From positions 1 to 26,606 of the forward strand of contig JADFXZ010000010.1 of assembly GCA_015233265.1 (NCBI GenBank): 26,606 nt of DNA, in the 5' to 3' direction. A model generated the notes under the pieces. It did no database searches. It was not told where the DNA came from and saw nothing but the letters and a program-made list of their open reading frames with translations. Below, piece by piece: positions 23,422 to 26,606 of this stretch. How positions within the stretch are numbered: the stretch's first letter is position 1; the number at the start of each line of letters is the position of its first letter. The stretch comes from Nitrospirota bacterium (GTDB lineage: Bacteria; Nitrospirota; Thermodesulfovibrionia; Thermodesulfovibrionales; Magnetobacteriaceae). Both the position numbers and the translations under genes were made by a program.

Positions 23422-24152
23422 CGTAACTGAGCTATATCTCTGAGGATTTTGTCAGCCGCAGCCGCAGGGTCCTCTGCCTTGAGTATGGGGCGACCAACCA
23501 CTATGTAATCAGCTCCAAGCCCTATGGCCTCAGCCGGCGTGGCAGTCCTTTTCTGGTCGTCTGATTCATTTATCCACGGGGGTCTAATGCCGGGTGTAAC
23601 AATTGTAAAACCGCAACCGCAGCAACCCCTTATGGCCGTGATCTCCTGTGGAGAGGCTACAACACCATCAAGCCCGGAGGCCTTAGCCAGAGAGGCAAGG
23701 TGTGTTACCTGCTGTGATAGTGTTTTATTTACGTTGAGTTCATTCGCAAGCATCCCGTTATTCAGACTTGTCAGCACAGTTACGGCAATTATGACAGGCC
23801 GGGGGGTGTTATTCTTTATTGACTGTGAGGCAGCCGCTTCAACTGCCGTCTCCATCATCTGCCTCCCGCCGCAGGCATGGACGTTAAACATATACACACC
23901 CATATTTACCGCCTCTGCCGCGGCACCCGCAACCGTATTAGGGATGTCATGATACTTTAAATCCAGAAACACCCTGCCCCCAAGGCTTTGCACTGCCGCA
24001 ACCGCACTGGGCCCTTCCTTTGTAAACAGCTGAAAGCCAATCTTAAATAGCGATACCCTGTCTCTTAGTATTTCCACTAATCTGAGCGCGTCGCTTATAC
24101 TTTGCACATCGAGGGCAAGGCAGAGCCTCTTTTTTGCATCTTCCGTTGTCAC
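23418..24152 (-). CDS. pyrF: Orotidine 5'-phosphate decarboxylase
   Basis: Cytosolic enzyme that decarboxylates OMP to UMP, the last step of pyrimidine synthesis. It has 244 residues, usual for the class. The catalytic signature FLDLKYHDIPNT (D64, K66, D69) is intact, as are the opening LALDV strand, the phosphate-binding VTPGIRP loop and the closing GADYIVVGRPIL. The GTG start at 24152 overlaps the plsY stop in a GTGA junction, so it is translated after plsY. Its 3' end overlaps the convergent Ser/Asn-rich gene by four bases. Confidence 0.96.
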   Translation of the reverse strand: MTTEDAKKRLCLALDVQSISDALRLVEILRDRVSLFKIGFQLFTKEGPSAVAAVQSLGGRVFLDLKYHDIPNTVAGAAAEAVNMGVYMFNVHACGGRQMMETAVEAAASQSIKNNTPRPVIIAVTVLTSLNNGMLANELNVNKTLSQQVTHLASLAKASGLDGVVASPQEITAIRGCCGCGFTIVTPGIRPPWINESDDQKRTATPAEAIGLGADYIVVGRPILKAEDPAAAADKILRDIAQLR

Positions 24153-24730
24153 TTTTTTCTTACACCTGCCTCCGTACCATTGATTAGCCGCTCTATGTTG
24201 CCCCTGTGCTTATAGACTATTAGTAACATGATTATCAGACCATAGACAAGTTTATTCTGCGCGTAATCAAACCAATAAACATTCAAAGGAAGGAAGCAAA
24301 AGGCTATGATTGCCGAAAGGGAGGAGTATTTCCAGATTGACAGCGCGATAATCCATATCGCTGCGGTTAAAATTCCAATCACCGGACTATACACCAGAAG
24401 TACACCGAGACTTGTGGCAACACCCTTTCCTCCTTTAAAACGTGAAAACAGAGAAAAATCATGCCCCAGTATAGCAAAAATCCCGATAAGGCCGACTGCC
24501 GTCTCACCCAGCGACAAATGCCTTGCGATAATAATAGCAAGTACACCTTTTGACATATCCCCGGCAAGGGTAAACACTGCCGCCAACTTCCCTACGCTTC
24601 TCAGTACATTAGTAGCCCCGATGTTGCCGCTTCCAGACTTTCTGATGTCTATCCCCTTTACTTTGGCAACAATCAACCCAAAAGGGATAGAACCAAGCAC
24701 AAAGGCACCTATCATATAAAGTACAATCAT
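24149..24730 (-). CDS. plsY: Acyl-phosphate:glycerol-3-phosphate acyltransferase
   Basis: Inner-membrane enzyme making lysophosphatidate from acyl-phosphate and glycerol-3-phosphate, the first acylation of phospholipid synthesis. From the ATG at 24730 (GGAG 6 bases upstream, overlapping the pgsA stop as ATGA) it has 193 residues. The three cytoplasmic family motifs are present: SGSGNIGATNVLR, GHDFSLFSRFKGGKGVATSLG split by its usual spacing, and KHRGNIERLINGTE, among about five membrane helices. A longer reading to 24796 lies within pgsA and is not needed. It works with pgsA in the same operon. Confidence 0.95.
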   Translation of the reverse strand: MIVLYMIGAFVLGSIPFGLIVAKVKGIDIRKSGSGNIGATNVLRSVGKLAAVFTLAGDMSKGVLAIIIARHLSLGETAVGLIGIFAILGHDFSLFSRFKGGKGVATSLGVLLVYSPVIGILTAAIWIIALSIWKYSSLSAIIAFCFLPLNVYWFDYAQNKLVYGLIIMLLIVYKHRGNIERLINGTEAGVRKK

Positions 24731-25260
24731 ATCTTTCTCCAAAATCCTATTGTGTATTGAACCGCTGAGACCACGGCAAGCACCACGGCAAGCCAAATCA
24801 TAGCCAGTCCAATCCCGTAGAGGTTAATATCGAAAAGAGAATTCTCCAGAATCAGGCATAAAATACCGGTAATCTGGGCGCCGGTCTTTAGTTTCCCGCC
24901 AAGCTCAGCCGCAATCACAATGTCCTTTGTAAGGGCAACAACCCTCAGCGTAGTCACCAAAAACTCCCTCACGATGATAATTATAGCAAGCCACATGGAA
25001 AGGTTGCCAATGTCAACTAGCAATATCAAGGCTGAGATTACCAGAAACTTATCAGCAATCGGATCCATAATAATCCCAAACCTGGTTATCTGCCCCGATC
25101 GGCGCGCAAGAAACCCATCGAGAAAATCAGTTATAGAAGCTAGCCCAAACACCACTGACCCCCATACAGGATGCCCCGGCGTAATATATATGAACACCGG
25201 AATGACAAATATCCTGCTTAAGGTCAGTATTGTCGGTACGTTAAGCCTTACCGTAGTCAT
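24727..25260 (-). CDS. pgsA: CDP-diacylglycerol-glycerol-3-phosphate 3-phosphatidyltransferase
   Basis: Membrane enzyme that commits CDP-diacylglycerol to phosphatidylglycerol and cardiolipin. 177 residues from the ATG at 25260 (AAGGGG upstream; a TTG one codon earlier is less likely). The CDP-alcohol phosphotransferase motif is complete: D45, D48-G49, A52-R53, G62, D66 and D70. Four or five membrane helices follow the usual layout. It overlaps kdsC by 20 bases upstream and plsY by 4 downstream, so the three are coupled. Confidence 0.94.
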   Translation of the reverse strand: MTTVRLNVPTILTLSRIFVIPVFIYITPGHPVWGSVVFGLASITDFLDGFLARRSGQITRFGIIMDPIADKFLVISALILLVDIGNLSMWLAIIIIVREFLVTTLRVVALTKDIVIAAELGGKLKTGAQITGILCLILENSLFDINLYGIGLAMIWLAVVLAVVSAVQYTIGFWRKI

Positions 25261-25780
25261 CAATTATCCCCTTGAGGATTCCTTTAGATTTAAGCAGGAA
25301 ATCGCATATCTGCCGGACAGCTCCACGCCCGCCCTCTTTTGATGTTACTATTCGGGCAAATTTCTTTATATCTTCGAGCGCGTCCCCTACCGCAATTGGC
25401 AGCCCCACGCGTGTCATCAAAGGAATGTCCGCAATGTCGTCTCCTGCACAGGCTATGTGCTTATAATAGAGCGAATATCTGATCTTGAGGTCTTCGTAGG
25501 CGGCTATCTTGTCCTCGCAGCCCTGATAGACTTCTTTTATGCCGAGTTCGAGCGCGCGCCGCTTGACCGGCTCACTTGTCCTGCCAGTGATTATTGCCAC
25601 GTTTATGCCCTGATTTAATAACATCTTTATGCCGTGACCGTCTTTTACGTTAAACGTCTTTAGTTCGTTGCCATTGCTATCAAATGTGATAGAGCCGTCC
25701 GTAAGAACCCCGTCCACATCCAGAATGAGCATTGTGATGTGTTTAGCCAGCTCAATTGTCTCGTTTGTGACACCTTTCAT
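25241..25780 (-). CDS. kdsC: 3-deoxy-D-manno-octulosonate 8-phosphate phosphatase (HAD, KdsC type)
   Basis: Cytosolic phosphatase releasing KDO for lipopolysaccharide inner core. 179 residues, typical of KdsC. The HAD motifs are ILDVDGVLTDG (D21 nucleophile, D23), the Thr of IITGRTS, and AGDDIADIPLM with an upstream Lys. There is no cap domain, as in tetrameric KdsC enzymes. The sequence shows no sign of the fused isomerase (KdsD) found in some relatives. It lies 4 bases after the spermidine-synthase-like gene and overlaps pgsA, so LPS and phospholipid genes share a transcript. The ribosome site is weak. Confidence 0.92.
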   Translation of the reverse strand: MKGVTNETIELAKHITMLILDVDGVLTDGSITFDSNGNELKTFNVKDGHGIKMLLNQGINVAIITGRTSEPVKRRALELGIKEVYQGCEDKIAAYEDLKIRYSLYYKHIACAGDDIADIPLMTRVGLPIAVGDALEDIKKFARIVTSKEGGRGAVRQICDFLLKSKGILKGIIDDYGKA

Positions 25781-25784
25781 CTCT

Positions 25785-26552
25785 TTATTTTATTAATTTG
25801 TTTAGCATTAACGCCAGAGTCGCCCTGTGTCTGCGTAGGAAATAGTATTCGTTGTAGGGTTTATTGTCGTCTATAAGTATATGCATGTTGCTGTTGAGAA
25901 GCTGTTGAACTGGTATTTCATTGGACAGGAGTTTGGTTATCATAGCCTTGAAATCTTTATTTTCTGACCATTCAAGGAGGTCATTCTTTGCCGCTTGGGG
26001 CATTTTAGCCTCGATTTCGTTAATTGAAGGCGTCGCTACAGGACGAAGTGACGCGATAAAATGCACACCCCAGCCATCTATTCCCGCAAAGGCCCTGACA
26101 TACGGGAAGGAATTAACGACTGAGCGTGCTATGGCCTGTTTAATCTTTTCTTCTGAGACGGGCACCCACTGCTGAAAGATGCCTCCATCTTTGAGATGTG
26201 TCTTAATGACGTTATAAAAATCCTCCGAATAGAGCAGGCTTGAGCCAGCGGCCTCAACAGGCGGCGGCGGGTCTATGGTTATAATGTCGAACTTTTCGGT
26301 AGTCCTGTTTAAAAACCTCCTGCCGTCATCTATTACAACCTTGCCGTTTGGATCTTCTAATACCGCGTGAGCGTCCTCGTGAAAATATGGAAATACCGCC
26401 TTAACACTTGGAATAAGCTCAACTGCCGTGGATTTGACATTCCAGGTCAACATTGACCTGTGAGTGGTTCCCATGCCGAAGCATATTATCAGGGCTGAGA
26501 CATGGGGGCTGATTTGCGGCCTGTCTAAGAAAATCATCGGCATATGAGCCAT
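25785..26552 (-). CDS. Spermidine-synthase-like methyltransferase-fold protein, 5' end missing
   Basis: At least 255 residues of an aminopropyltransferase/SAM-type Rossmann domain: IICFGMGTTHRSML (nucleotide loop), STAVELIPSV, VVIDDGRRFLNR, DIITIDPPPPVEAAGSSLLYSEDFY and GGIFQQWVP. The MAHMPMIFL stretch matches the HxLMAHxPLLL pattern that in relatives lies inside the protein, so residues are missing upstream and the ATG at 26552 is unlikely to be the true start. In many bacteria this domain is the C-terminal part of a long membrane-spanning spermidine-synthase-like protein. The frame stays open to the window edge, but bases 26552-26606 duplicate a receiver gene in inverted orientation and should not be trusted as part of this gene. 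It is first in the operon with kdsC. Confidence 0.8.
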   Translation of the reverse strand: MAHMPMIFLDRPQISPHVSALIICFGMGTTHRSMLTWNVKSTAVELIPSVKAVFPYFHEDAHAVLEDPNGKVVIDDGRRFLNRTTEKFDIITIDPPPPVEAAGSSLLYSEDFYNVIKTHLKDGGIFQQWVPVSEEKIKQAIARSVVNSFPYVRAFAGIDGWGVHFIASLRPVATPSINEIEAKMPQAAKNDLLEWSENKDFKAMITKLLSNEIPVQQLLNSNMHILIDDNKPYNEYYFLRRHRATLALMLNKLIK

Positions 26553-26606
26553 GTGCTTGATTTGAAAATGGATGGCATTAGCGGTCTTGATGTCCTCAAG
26601 GAGATA
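26552..26606. repeat. Exact 55-base inverted copy of an internal receiver-domain segment at the window edge
   Basis: Read on the + strand, the last 54 bases encode VLDLKMDGISGLDVLKEI, identical to residues 327-344 of the kinase-like/REC fusion coded on the - strand. Identity is exactly 55 bases and stops at 26552. Confidence 0.95.

Noticed and set aside
24306..24719. 137-residue plus-strand frame opposite plsY
   Set aside because: It is antisense to all three PlsY motifs, with no ribosome site or family match.

Overview
ORGANISM AND NATURE OF THE WINDOW. This is a bacterial chromosomal segment of medium GC with dense, mostly intact genes, frequent GTG/TTG starts, clear AAGGAGG-type ribosome binding sites and many 1-4 base gene overlaps. 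A KDO-8-phosphate phosphatase gene points to a Gram-negative cell with LPS. The mix of genes (archaeal-type independent phosphoglycerate mutase/homoserine-kinase-like protein, YtxG/YtxH pair, stand-alone receivers beside TSUP and SLC13 anion transporters, cytidylate-kinase-like/receiver fusion) recalls anaerobic Nitrospirota or Desulfobacterota. That placement is inference; no rRNA or tRNA is present to settle it. Both edges look like contig ends: the left edge carries a metK with two corrupted patches, and the last 55 bases are an exact inverted copy of an internal receiver-domain segment. LAYOUT. (1) 1-3524, + strand: metK (5' end missing, damaged), ahcY and rlmN, a SAM/methyl-cycle cluster. 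(2) 3722-6911, + strand: an AlgX/AlgJ-like membrane-anchored O-acetyltransferase-type protein, then three small membrane-tethered proteins (YtxH, YtxG/DUF948, YtxH), closed by a clear intrinsic terminator. (3) 7065-8270, - strand: apgM-type phosphoglycerate mutase or the related proposed homoserine kinase. (4) 8511-9293: a REC-PAS response regulator behind a strong promoter containing a nested palindrome, followed by a scar with an internally deleted IS1380-family transposase. (5) 10064-22084: a signalling and transport island. It holds a cytidylate-kinase-like/BON/REC fusion, a Cache-type sensor histidine kinase, three stand-alone receivers, a histidine-kinase-like protein lacking the ATP-binding N box (ChpT-like), a TSUP (TauE/SafE) transporter with a dedicated small membrane partner, an SLC13/DASS anion transporter coupled to a two-CBS protein, and a PEP-synthase-like protein whose usual C-terminal barrel is replaced by an unrelated-looking domain. 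(6) 22085-22716: non-coding, a stack of nested inverted repeats resembling a MITE or REP composite, related to a sequence beside the IS1380 scar. (7) 22717-23421: a Ser/Asn-rich protein with two 45-residue tandem repeats. (8) 23418-26552, - strand: a tightly overlapped envelope-lipid and nucleotide operon, spermidine-synthase-like gene (5' truncated)-kdsC-pgsA-plsY-pyrF. HOW IT FITS TOGETHER. Region 5 is the most interesting part. One membrane sensor, a probable phosphotransfer intermediate and several output-less receivers sit with two different anion transporter families and a phosphotransferase-like protein. This suggests a multi-step phosphorelay governing uptake or export of an oxyanion or organic anion; sulfur oxyanions or dicarboxylates are the family-level guesses.
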